This document shows, piece by piece, positions 33,750 through 44,587 of a stretch of DNA of 60,003 nucleotides (positions within the stretch are counted from its first letter, which is position 1; each line of letters begins with the position of its first letter). The notes under the pieces were generated by a model. The model was not told the origin of the DNA and made no database searches. It saw nothing but the letters and a program-made list of their open reading frames with translations. The translations under genes were made by a program, and so were the position numbers. This DNA is from Sphaerosporella brunnea (taxonomy: Eukaryota; Ascomycota; Pezizomycetes; Pezizales; Pyronemataceae): assembly GCA_008704415.1 (NCBI GenBank), contig VXIS01000301.1:1-60003 (forward strand), read 5' to 3'.

Positions 33750-35510
33750 AGGCGACAGCCGATCCAACGGAAGGCCGAGGATCAAGAAAGCGGCCCCTCA
33801 CGTCTCATATCTTCCTGCACGGGGTGAAAATAAAGAGAGGCAACGAGGAACGGTGGCGTTGTTCGGAATGTCGGTTGGCAGCAGACATCACTTTCCAAGG
33901 TAGGCCTTACACTTAGTGGACAGTATGGCTCGCCTCTTCTCTACAAGCGAAGCATCATTTTCCGAGCACAACAGTGGACGCTGTGGAAGGCTTCGATTCT
34001 GGCACAGAAGCTGATGCTGGGTCGGATGCTGAGGAGCAGCAGGCAGGATCACGCAGGCGAAGGCGGAGAATACCCCCAAGGCAAGAAACAGGAAGGAGAA
34101 GAGAAAGCCGTTGGAACTTGTACGCTGTTGCCATTGCCGAAAGACAGGGGTCCTTATGAGCCCTCTTACACAAAAACCAGTGCTTTTGGCCGGCATGTTG
34201 AGGGGTGGTAGTAAGTAGTATGTAGAGGTTTAAGTCTATTCTGGGTTCGACCCGGGGTGTCTATCTGGCTAGGTACATGAAGCGTCACTCAGCCCCTACA
34301 CCATCCCTCACTCGACCCATACCCTACAGCTATCTTTGCGAGCCTTGGCACTGATCCGCTCCATTGGTGGTAGTTGAACGAACACCGGTTCGCTCTAGTG
34401 ACACGAATGGCGAGGGACTACCTCGCTATCTGCGCTTCAAGTGTTCCCTATGAACAGCTCCTCGCTATGTAAGTTTGGACAACCAGCAAGCCGCTTATGT
34501 GTTGTGCCTATGTCCGCGGAATTTTAGCGCTGCTCTGAACTCGTCAGGGCTGTCGGACCTTTCAGATTGACTTGCATAGATTGGAAATGCATATGCAATG
34601 TACATACATTTCACCGAAACACTTCCCATGCGCTCTATTGTTTCTTTGAACTCCAGATCAGCTCGAGCCCCCGAGCCGAGCCGAGCCAGGAAATTTGACG
34701 AGCTGACTCGAGCTACCCTCTGCCTTGAGGCGAGCGGGCTCGTGTCCATCACTCTCTATTCGGATTCAGGATCTCCTTCCAAAAAAAAAAACCCCCGCCG
34801 ATACTGGAACTCCACCATAAGCAGCATGAAAAAGGTGTTGGGCTGCATTACGAGAACTCTACATTGGAGCTTTGACTTGTGGACATCGTCGAACAATAGG
34901 CCTACTTGCCCATTCAATGGACAATAATAATTTTGCAGAAGGGCGACAACATTATTGGGGATGCGAGAGATTGAAGGTGTATGCTTGACAACGCCTCCTC
35001 AAACTTACAACCTAGAGCACCGCTTGGAACGACCATCCAGTGTTTTCGTTCTTGGCGGCGGAACAAAGGCTTCGTTGTTTTTGACCATATTTTATCTATG
35101 GCACCAGCGTTGCTGTTCAAATTGGAGACTGCCGAAGAAGAGACTCTAGCCATTGAAAAGGAAACGGTTACGTATTGTAGATCGGCCTCTGGGGTAAGCT
35201 ATGCAACATAACAACCTCATCACAGCGGATCCAGAGATTCCTTGCGATCTATTCTGCAGAAGATGACAATCAGCGGACTTGCTCTTGGTGGCAGAAAACA
35301 ACCACGTGGTGGAATTCAACGTTTGCCCATCCATGACGGAGCGGGGACTCAAACTTCAGAACAACGTCGACGACGACGACTTCTTTGTCATTATGTATAC
35401 AAGAGGATGATGCACTGGACACCGCAGGCTGGCTGGACTGTTTTGGAAGAAATAATCTCGGTTCTACGTCTATTCGGGAATGCAGCCAAAAGTCCTGGAA
35501 GTTTGCGCTG
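33750..35510 (+). mobile_element. hAT transposase relics
   Basis: Ordered but broken plus-strand pieces recall a fungal hAT transposase. One is a BED-finger-like start at about 33795-33890 (SHIFLHGVKIKRGNEERWRC then SECR), ending at a splice-like or broken edge. Another is the SFDLWTS motif at about 34866-34890, characteristic of the hAT core. A 'LLGMREIEGV' piece follows at about 34950-34980, then FDHILSMAPALL near 35085. Stops and shifts separate the pieces, so the element is dead. Ends were not identified. This family cannot be matched to the 672-bp hAT element at 29.8 kb without its terminal repeats. Confidence 0.5.
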
Positions 35511-35525
35511 AGGATCGGTGTTCTC

Positions 35526-35707
35526 AGTAGCCGCCCAGCCCGGCTGCCAGAGCTTTGAGTGAAGACCGGCCACTGCGAGTTGGCGGCGTTCAATCGGCGT
35601 CGATAAACTTATCAGGATCTGTGATGTTATACTAAACTTCTATCTAGTGATCTCCTCGTAGTCATCGTTTTACACGGCGAACCATCTTTACGTACTTTTG
35701 ATTTCAT
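35526..35707. repeat. dispersed repeat, copy B
   Basis: Same orientation as 1889-2037. It shares gcccagcccggctgccag and gtgaagaccggccactgcga, then carries an insertion of about 35 bases (near 35581-35615) and a tail with many T or A bases where copy A has C or G. Confidence 0.6.
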
Positions 35708-35787
35708 AGCGATTGGGAGGGAGGAAGGGGGTTTGGGTTGTCTTTTATCCTCTAGATGGGATAGATGCATTTGCATTGTGTAGAATA

Positions 35788-35845
35788 GAATAGAATAGAA
35801 TAGTTACAACAAATACAGCTCCCTCCCCTCCCCTCCCCCCCTACC
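35788..35845. repeat. AGAAT pentamer run and CCCCT tract
   Basis: Four agaat units at about 35784-35805, then cccct repeats at about 35822-35842, just beyond the stop of the Thr-rich frame. Confidence 0.8.
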
Positions 35846-36140
35846 TCTCCGCCGCACTCACCGCCACGGTAACAGTCCTGGTCGGGTCGGTACAAGGCGG
35901 CGCGCACGCGCTCTGGCAAAGCGTCACGATCACGACCTCCGTTTCCTGCGCTTCCGTTCGCGTAACCGTGGTGGTGGTGGTGTGCGTGGTGGTAGGGGGC
36001 AGACACTGGGCGACCGGACACGGCAGCGTGGTGCCGGGGGTGGGACAGTGGGACGCCCACAGAGTTGCCGTGGCTGTGGATGTGGATGTGGTTGGCATTG
36101 TGGGATTGAGGAGGAGGAGGTGGAGGATGACGGCGCTGGC
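35841..36140 (-). CDS. probable Thr-rich secreted or wall protein, 5' end unresolved
   Basis: The minus-strand frame ending at 35841 encodes PTMPTTSTSTATATLWASHC, PTPGTTLPCPVAQC, a Thr run, VTRTEAQETEVVIVTLC, and a CAPPCTDPTRTVTVAVSAAER end. Its codons end in C or G in a large majority, as in real genes here. The Thr/Ser/Cys pattern matches secreted O-glycosylated fungal proteins. The start is not clear. Upstream in-frame codons include an LHLLLLNP hydrophobic stretch, and a first exon may lie toward 36200. The overlapping frame beginning MSLSLSPATN (His/Pro-rich) was judged a shadow. The family is unrecognised. Confidence 0.4.
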   Translation of the reverse strand, partial: ASAVILHLLLLNPTMPTTSTSTATATLWASHCPTPGTTLPCPVAQCLPPTTTHTTTTTVTRTEAQETEVVIVTLCQSACAPPCTDPTRTVTVAVSAAER

Positions 36141-36299
36141 TGGCCCGAGATGGTAGGCGGTGACGTAGGTGCTGGCTAGCGTCGTTGGTCGCTGGAGACA
36201 GAGACAACGACATGGAGACGTGGATCTAGCCGCGCATACCGGAGCGGAGGAGATCTCTCGCTGTTGCCTCCAAAGCTGGGGGGACCTGCAGTGCAGCGC

Positions 36300-36951
36300 A
36301 GACCAGATCAGCATCCATCCATCCATCCATCCCTCTGCAGTACCTACCACAATGAGTACCGGCGTCGAAAAAAACAAAAAAAAAAACAAAGGGGAGGGGA
36401 AAGTACCAAACCCAACATTCCGGTAACCGCCAATCCATCCACGCCTCCATCCACCACCCGACCGACGACGTCGACCTGCCGATGCGCGATGCGTGCACGC
36501 AACAGCTGGCTGGGCTGGCTGGCTGGCTGGGCCGGGCGCAGCTGCGATGCATGAAATGCAGACTCCCGTCGAATCTGCACGGTGGGATCAGGAAGGTGTA
36601 GACGGGCCCAAGCGAGCGATGTGTGGCTTGCATGCGGGTGTGGTGGGGCGCGATGGCAGCACATCACCGCGGATCGTGACGGGCTGGCAGCTGGCGTCGT
36701 TTCCGCAGGCAGCTGGCATCGTTTCCGCAGGCACGAGACACGCTCCGGCCCCAGCTTCTCTGCGCTTCTCTGGGCGGGCGGACAGTGCGGGTGCGCCGCC
36801 TCCAAGCCAGCCCAGCGCCAACCCGGCACGCTTGGAGGAGGTGTAACCTAAATTCCGCCTCCGGCCGGTCGGGCTGCGTGTTTTTGCACTTCTGGCGGTG
36901 CTTGCAGGCTGCGGTGGCACGGCGGCCGTCGGTGAGTGGAGGGGGACCAAC

Positions 36952-36989
<38 letters not shown>

Positions 36990-37620
36990 GCGGTCGTTGC
37001 GGAGGCTGCCGGGACCTCGGTGGCGATGGACCACCAGGCTGCAAACGACGGATGTCGTGCTCCTCCCTCTGCGTGGTGCATGCGTGGGCGAGAGGGCGTG
37101 CGTGCGTGCGGGAGTTATCCACCCAGCGTTTGGAGATGTCTCGCCAAACCCACCACCACCACCACCACCGCTCCTCCTCGGCAGTTCACGCCCTTGACGC
37201 CATCCTCCCTCCCTCCCGCCTGCGTGGACGGCCGTGAATGGACGGCTCGAGAGTGTCGAGACGGGGGATCACGCATGCTGCTGAGGAGGGTGGTGGTACA
37301 GGCTCTGACTGGATCATGGCTTGCGTTGTGCGAGGCCAGCGTGCGTGCTGCTCACCGCTCGCTGGGTGGTGGTGGTGGTGGTGGTGGTGTTGGAGTGTCT
37401 CGCTCCAGCAGCATGGCATGGACGGGGGCGAGGGCGGGAAAGAGAATCAATCACTCAAACAATCCGACGGTCTGTCGGTCTATCTATCTGGAGGGCGAAG
37501 GCGAGAGTGTGCGAGCAGTGCTGGGAAGAGGCAGCAGCAAAGATGCCGCGGACAGCCAGCCACCAGGGAGCTGGCTGGCTGGCTGAGGACGGTGATAGCT
37601 GAGATATGTGCTTTTTGCTC
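36300..37620. other. long low-complexity upstream region of the transcription factor
   Basis: No gene was accepted. It holds CATC units (about 36312-36332), GGCT units (about 36505-36530 and 36953-36990), a CCA run (about 37147-37170), and a GGT run (about 37366-37392). Many overlapping frames on both strands arise from these tracts. It probably includes promoter and leader of the Zn2Cys6 gene. Confidence 0.5.
36953..36991. repeat. GGCT tetranucleotide microsatellite
   Basis: About nine consecutive ggct units. Shorter runs of the same unit occur at 36505-36530 and 37568-37584. Confidence 0.9.
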
Positions 37621-37931
37621 TCGATAAAGGGCAGTTGTTGTACTTATTATTGCTTTTGGCATTGTCCCCCCCCTCCCAGATCCAGTGGTTGGTCCGTCAC
37701 ACGTAAACGCCTTCTCCTCGCCTGCTGTGCCCGCCGCGAATCGCTCCGCTATTATTGTCCTGGGCCACCTAGAGGGCCGTGCTGAGGAATTGATCTGGCC
37801 CTCCATCCGATCGTTTTCGTTCCCTCCCCCCCTCCCTCCCTCCCTCCTCCCCTCTTCCTTTCCTTTCTTGGCAGCCCAGGCAGCCCAGCCCAAGAGGAGC
37901 ACAAATAGGAAATCACTCTCTCAAAGGAGAC

Positions 37932-37963
<32 letters not shown>

Positions 37964-38072
37964 AAGAACGAGAAGAAGCGGGGGGCGGGTGGGAGAAAAT
38001 AAGAAAGAGGAAGGATCCCCGATTTTCTATTCTCCAGCGACCACCCCTTTTTGCACGATACGATATCTATCG

Positions 38073-38135
38073 ATGGCGTCTCCCGAGCTTCGCAGTAGGG
38101 GCAGCAATATGCATCGTCCTCCTCTTCCCCCTCCT

Positions 38136-38186
<51 letters not shown>

Positions 38187-38964
38187 TTCCAGCACATCGC
38201 GATGGCAGTGGACGAGACGGCTTGCGGCTGGCCGCCGTCTCCCTTGTCGCCGCAGCATCAGCAGCAGCAACAACGCCAGCAGCAGCAGCAGTACGAGCAC
38301 TCGAGTAGCACCGGCTGCTCGACGCCGCTGTCACCGTCACCACAACAATCAGCAGCGGCGCCGCCGTCAGGCTCCTCGTTCTTCCTGCCTTCAACGCCAA
38401 TCTCCCCGCAGCTGTCGCCGCAGTTCCCGTTCCCGCCGCAAGGCAGGGTGCAACACGGCCCGGCGTCGCCTTCCACCCAGCGTCACCACCACCCGCTGCG
38501 GCGGTTCTCGGCAGGCAGCTCGCGCAGCAGCAGCAGCAGCGACTACATCCGAGCACAGGCACGACAGGTGCAAACGCGGTCGCCGCAAGCGGACGACGAC
38601 ATCGACATCGACATCGACATCGACGTGATCGACGAGGACAGCGAGGCGGGGGGGTGCGGGTGGGTGTGGGAGACCCAGCCACAGCCGCCGCCGCCGCCGC
38701 CGCCGCAGCAGCAGCCCCGGCTGCTCCCGCAGAACTGCCACGGCTCCAATTTCTACGCGTCGCCGTTGTGGTCGCCGGCGGGCAGTGGCAGCGGGGCTGT
38801 GGCTGGTGGGGGTGATCAGCCGGCCGTTGGCGTGGCTGTGTCAGCAGCACCCCGGACTGCAGCGGCAGCAGCAGCACCCGGCTTTATCGGCGGCAAGCCA
38901 GGATTCAGCTGCTCGTCCTCGGCATCGGCAGCGGCCACCATCGCAGCTGCCCTGCGCATGGCTG

Positions 38965-38997
<33 letters not shown>

Positions 38998-41316
38998 CTT
39001 CTTCTTCTTCTTCTTCTTGTTCTGCTCCTTCTTCTGCTCCTTCTTCTCACACTCTATCTGCAACCGAGAGCAACCCGCCTGCTGGCCAGCACCAACTCCT
39101 CCACCCCCACCCCCACCCCCATCGAGCAACCACTGCCGGATCACGATCACCCCCACGGATCATCTCACACGACCTGCAGCAGCTGCTGCAGCAGCAATAC
39201 GTCGTCAGCCACCAGCAGCTGCAATACTCTCCGAACCAATCGCGCAATATTCCTTCCGCCGCCTCGCTTCCCCTGCCGATTGATCGCATGCCGCTGGACG
39301 CCGCCTGCTCTTCGTCGGGCCTTTCCCCGACCGACTCGCCTCCGTCCGATAGCGATTCGCGCTCGATCCTGCCGCTGCAGCAACCCGAAACGCCGAGGCG
39401 CCTGTCCGCAGCCACCGCGCACACCCACGCCAGGCGCGATCGCCCGCAGGGGCCGCATGCAGCACAGACCAACCTGCACCACCACCGCCACCACCACCAT
39501 CACGCGTTGGGCCTGTCGCAGCGACCACCCGCTGCGACCACCACCGCCGCCGCCGCCGCCGCCGCCCCAGCCGTCTCGAATGTCGACTGCTACACTTGCC
39601 GACGCAGACGCGTCAAGTGCGACCGCCAGCTGCCGCTCTGCGCCAAATGCGACCGCGCGAAGCTCGAGTGTCTCGGTTACAAGAAGCCGTTGGTGTGGAA
39701 CAAAGGCGTCGCCTCGCGAGGGAAGATGATGGGGAAGACTTTTCCGGCGCCGGCCGTCAACGCCGTGACCACCAATGGCCAGCCTGCACCCCGCAAGAAA
39801 GTGCAGAAAAAGCCGTCAGCCGTGGCGTCGTCGCCTGTCACCCCCACCGCACCGGCAATCCCGATCTCACCCGCTTCGACCTGCACTGTCCCACATTCGC
39901 CGGTGAGAGAAGCTGACCTCGCGGAGGAGGAGGAGGCTGTGGGTCGCTGCAGTAGCGATGTCACCACTGTAGCAACGCGAGCCGGTGGAGGCGGCAGGTT
40001 GCCGGTCGGCGTAGGCGGGCTGCCGGGGGAGCTGGTGTTGCACATGCAAGTGCCAGGGCAAGGCTCACCGTTTTGGCATCTCCCGCAGGACGCCCAATGG
40101 CTCATGGACTACTGTATTGACCCTTCCCTCCTTTCATCCCATGGCCACAAGTTGACTCGCCCCCGCAGTCCGGACCCGTGTTGCTCCCGACTTTGTCCTC
40201 TTTGACCGAGAACGGGACAACCCCTACCGCCATCTGATACCGGCCTCGGCTCACCACCCCGCGCTGCAGAACGGGATCCTCGCTGTCGCTGCGCGGCACC
40301 ACTCCAACTTGACCGGTAGCGCCTCGACGCGGCACCTGCAGTACAAATGCGAATCGATGAAATACCTGGCTCAGGACCTGCAACGATTGGGCACGAGGGG
40401 CATCGTATCGGAACCTATCCTCGCCGTCGTGATGCTCTTCATCTTCTTCGAGACCCTCGACGGCGGACTGAACACCTGGAAGATCCACCTGCGAGGCGCG
40501 AGACGCTTGATCCAGGAATGCCTGGCCATGGAGTCGTTGCCGGCAGCCACATCCGAAATGCTCAGAGTGTTCATGAACCACGTGACGCTGGTCGACATCA
40601 TCGGGCGCACGCTCGCATTCAAAACCCCCAGCGAGCCCACCGTCCACGACGACGACCAGATTCCCGGCTTCCTCGCCGTCCTTCGAGAGGGCGAGCGCTA
40701 CAACTTCCTGGGCTGTCCAGCGGCACTCCTCGAAGTGATACACGTCACCACGATCCTCAAACCGCGTCCGAACACGCCTACAGATCGGCAGTCCTTTTTG
40801 GAACGGGCGCATGCGCTGCTCAACAAAATCGACACCTTCAACGCCGACGCCTACGTCGCCATGCGCACGGACATCGACGCCGCCGACTCGCCGTCGCTGC
40901 TGCAGCTCGTCTGCGCCTACATGTGTGCCACCCGGATCTACGCGCTCGAGACGCTCTTCCCCGACATCACCCTGCCGGGAACTGTAGCGCCGTATCACGC
41001 CGAGCTGAGGATGCACATCTCTGCGCTGGAGAGCGGGAGTTTGTTTTTGAAGGGCGCCGTGTGGCCGGTGTTCGTTTCCGGCACGGGCGCACGCACGGAC
41101 GATGAGCGCCAGTGGACGCGTGAGCAGCTCGGGAGATTGTTTGGCGTGCTGCCGCAGGAGAACATCAAAAGTGCCGGGATGGTGCTTGAGGAGATGTGGG
41201 CACAGGGTGATGGAGGCGGCGGCGGCGGCGGTGGTGGTGGTGGTGGTGGTGGTGGTGGTGGTGGTGGTGGGTGGAGGTGGCTTGAAAGTGCGGAGAAGGA
41301 TTGGTTGTTTGTGTAG
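38073..41316 (+). CDS. Zn2Cys6 binuclear-cluster transcription factor (1062 aa)
   Basis: Two exons, 38073-40113 and 40169-41316, are joined by a 55-nt intron (GTATTG...ttgact...cgcag). The join gives the continuous reading LMDYFRTRVAPDFVLFDRER. The protein is a nuclear DNA-binding regulator. Residues 506-533 form the zinc cluster with Cys at 506, 509, 516, 523, 526 and 533 (C-x2-C-x6-C-x6-C-x2-C-x6-C) and a basic RRRRVKC core. The C-terminal half is a Fungal_trans_2-type regulatory domain (HHPALQNGILAVAARH, FFETLDGG, LRGARRLIQE). The 500-residue N-terminal region is disordered: about 17 Gln at residues 22-38, further Gln runs, Asp-Ile repeats, Ala and Ser runs, and His-rich patches. A Gly run of more than 20 lies near the C-terminus. 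The start is the ATG after a pyrimidine-rich leader. The target genes are unknown. Confidence 0.9.
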
Positions 41317-41349
41317 AATTCGCTGCTGGGAGAATATGGGGTTTCGGAG

Positions 41350-41398
41350 TTTTTTTTTTTTTTTTTTTTTTCTTTTTTCTTTTTTCTTTTTTTCTTGG
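41350..41398. repeat. T-rich tract after the transcription factor
   Basis: About 21 consecutive T, then repeated T5-7C blocks, directly downstream of the stop codon. It probably lies in the 3' untranslated region. Confidence 0.85.
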
Positions 41399-41399
41399 G

Positions 41400-43520
41400 T
41401 GCTTTTTTGCTTTTTTTGATTGCATTGCTTTTGATTATTCGTGGAACTTGTGTGCGCATATGACGCTTGCTTTTTGGAGTTGACCGGATTGGATGGATTG
41501 GATGGATTGGAAGCGAGGTGATACATACAGTACTCGATACAGCCGAGGACTAGAGTACTTACTGTACGCGGATTTCTTGTACTTACCCGTTAGTGTCGCT
41601 GCTGGTGAGTTATGTGCGTGCGTGGCCTGGGGATTGGATGGAGGGCTGCATATGTGAAGAGGCAGGCATTTGGGTATCTACAGATAATGTATGGCTTTCA
41701 GGCTTTCAGGCTTTCAAGGGCGAAGATTGGTGTGCTAAAATCTGTTGGGAGAAGACGTCTGCAGCACTTTGGTGAAGAGAACCCCCCGACCGAACCTCTC
41801 TATCCTGAGTACGCTAGCGTTGTCGCCAAACACACACACACACTTGGGTCTGTAAATAATGCTTTTTCGGCTCCGGTATACATAATAGATTTAGTTGGAA
41901 ATCCGACGTCGGTCGGTCGGTGGTGGGGGTTGGAAATGTGTAACCGATGCCGACACCGCCAACAACAACAACACGATTTTTTTTTTTTTTTTTTTGTCGG
42001 CGCGCAAGATTTCGGGGCTGGCTGGCGCTGGTGGTGGTTGGTGGTGGTGGTTGGTGGTGGTGGTGGTTGGTGGGCTGCTTTTCAAGGAGGGTTCGCAAAG
42101 AAGAAATCCGAAGGCTTTGTCCGTTGCGAGTCGAGGGGGAGATCCGGAGGCGTGGACCGTACCGTAGGTGGATGATGAGATAAGATAAGAGATATCTATG
42201 CCTAAAACGGTAAGATTCGATGGTCGGGGGGTGATTTCCTGTGAGCACCCCGGTCCGGACCTGTGTAGAAGGCCGCCAAACCACACCAATACACCCTTGG
42301 TCTTTGACCCCCGGACCGTGACTATATAACCCCCAAAAGAGCACCTGAAATTGGCAGTGGGCGATGGATTTTGCTGAACAAAGGGAATCCGGAAAGGGTG
42401 CCAAAGTTAAGTGCCGAAGTAATACCTGTTTCCCGCACAGGAGCGAGCACTGCTTGATCGATGTATGTTTATGGGCGGTTTTGGAATATCCCGCCTGACC
42501 GTCAGATGATCGAAACACTTGCCAATGCGATGCTCTGGCGCCGGCTTCCCCCCCGGCCCACCAAGTAATAGTGTACTTCGCCGCTGGTGAAAATTGCACT
42601 TGTTACCGGAATAATACGGTACAGTAGTAGTACCTTGGGACGATGATGTGATGATGTGGGGATCGTTGGTGGTGGTAGTTAGTGGTTCTAAGAAGATTAT
42701 ATACCATTTCTTTTTCGTACGGTACAATTTCAAACTTTCGCAAAAAAACCATAGCGAAACGAGGGGATCCGCATGTAAAAATGTCACGAGAAAGCTGGTA
42801 TTTTTTTTTTTGAGTTTTTCTGGACTTCGTCGTCCCACCAAGACCTGTCGCGTAACCTCATGCCCACCCACCATCAGGCCCAGCACATGGCTGATTGTAG
42901 CCTTCCTGAGCAAGTCTTCCTCAAATTCAATCAAATCCTGGCGTTGGGGGCTGTTCATGCGATGCGATGCGATGCGCATATTGACGTGAAATGTAGGCGA
43001 GCCTGTCCGGGGCGCCGAGCCGATTCCGTATCAGGATTTTTATTCAATGAATTAACGAAAAGATTAAAATGAGGGGGGGGATGAAGATAGGAAAAACCTC
43101 GTTGAGAAATGAGCGCTTGAATTTGACAGGGTGTGAAAGAGAGACGAAGGGCAACCTGGGGCTAGCTAGAGCCGTTGAAAATGGCTCCATCTCTTCTGGA
43201 GGGGTTCAGGCGAGTAAATAAATTTTGCCGAGAGATTTATACTACACTACTGCACATATTGACGACGGGCCACATAATAATTGCCATATTTCGCCCCTCA
43301 TAACCCAGTGTTTGAACACTGCACCTGTTTTTGGGCGGTTCGGGTTCTCATATCGACCGCAAAGAAGCTTTTATACACACCTAGATCGCGCGGTAAGTCT
43401 CGGAACGTATAACCTACGCAAGCGAGGCGAAAGATTCGATCCCTAGGGCTGAGGCTGGACCTGCCGGATTTGGCGGTGGCGGTGGGCAGTGGATGGTGGT
43501 GGATGGTTCTCTCTACGCTA
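41400..43520. other. intergenic, no confident gene
   Basis: ATTGGATGG units (about 41485-41511), a T17 tract (about 41978), a GGT/GGTT run (about 42020-42075) and a T12 tract (about 42800). A 187-codon plus frame at 41612-42175 runs through these tracts and was rejected. No other support for a gene. Confidence 0.45.
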
Positions 43521-43522
43521 TC

Positions 43523-43951
43523 TACTCTGGTGGCCGAGCGCCAAGTTCGGGATTTTCTGATTGGCCCGCACAACAAAAAACCGAAAATAATAAAAACTCG
43601 GCCGTCAAAATTCATCGTAAATTAGAAGCTGCCACTTGCAGTCAAACCCATCGCAAAAAACGCTATCCAGCAAGTCTTGGAGGGGTTGCTGGGCCGTCGT
43701 GATGTTGAGAGAGTTGAAACGGTGATGCTGAATATCCAGCGTCGCCACACAACGCCACACATCAGCCTCTCACTCCCCCACCCAGCTACCCCTCCGGGAC
43801 GTGCTGGATCGCGTTTTTTGCGATGGATTTGACTACAAGTGGCAGCTTCTAGTTTACGATGAATTTTGACGGCCGAGTTTTTATTTTTTTCGGTTTTTTG
43901 CTGTGCGGGCCAATCAGAAAATCCCGAACTTGGCGCTCGGCCTCCAGAGTA
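43523..43951. mobile_element. fold-back element with about 165-bp inverted arms
   Basis: 429 bp bounded by TA at both ends. The left arm from 43523 (tactctggtggccgagcgcc) is the reverse complement of the right arm ending at 43951, over roughly 165 bases with about ten mismatches. A loop of about 90 bases separates them. No coding frame is present. Size and TA ends suggest a Tc1/mariner-type MITE from a family different from the one at 25.0 kb. Confidence 0.85.
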
Positions 43952-44587
43952 CTAGACTCAGATGCGGTTCGAAACACGCAGGGTACACGCCCCGCCGTGG
44001 CTAGTGCTGGAGGCTTCAGATCAGAATAAATAGGAACATTATTGTTGTCGTCATCGGGTTGGCGCTGCCCTATCTCATCGCGTTTCAGGTTCTCCGCAAT
44101 TGACCAATGGATGGGTGTTTAAGCGCCGGAGCTTTTGCACGCACCACCGTCGATCTTCGGTTCGGCTCTCGCTTCAGCAACCGCGCGGACGAGCCCTGAA
44201 TAGACACGTCCATATCTCAAACAGCCCCGGCCGGCGGGTACGTGGCGTCGAGATCATCTTGCATGTGTTTGGCTGGCTGGATGGATGGATCGACAAGAAA
44301 GCAGAGGGACTCAAGGTGGAAGGGAAATTATAAAGAGGAGGAGGTACCGTCGCTGCCATCACTTCAGCAGCAGCAGCAACAATACAACACGATACCCATC
44401 GCTTCTTTTCTCTTTTCCCTTTCTTTTCTCCTTTGTATTTCGGGGTTTTTTTTCTTTTCTTTTCTTTTCCTTGATTCGTTGATCGATTGATCGGCTGTGC
44501 CTGTCTTCCATCCTTCCTCCACTCGCAACACGCTCTCGACGAGTTCTTTTTTGCTTCCACAACACACGAACATCACATCACATCACC
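43952..44587 (+). promoter_or_regulatory. upstream region of the Fig1-like gene
   Basis: Contains TGGA units (about 44276-44290), a CAG/CAA run (about 44367-44383), a T-rich stretch (about 44445-44470) and a CA-rich leader (aacatcacatcacatcaccATG). No separate gene was seen. A promoter role is inferred from position. Confidence 0.35.

Noticed and set aside
34225..34262. Possible tRNA (ctgggttcgacccgggg T-loop-like word)
   Set aside because: No anticodon arm, D arm or pairing acceptor ends could be found around it.
37921..38877. 318-codon minus-strand frame opposite the transcription factor
   Set aside because: It is the antisense of CAG/CAA and other repeats in the real gene.
41612..42175. 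187-codon plus-strand frame
   Set aside because: It passes through T17 and GGT runs, and no recognisable protein or splice pattern is present.
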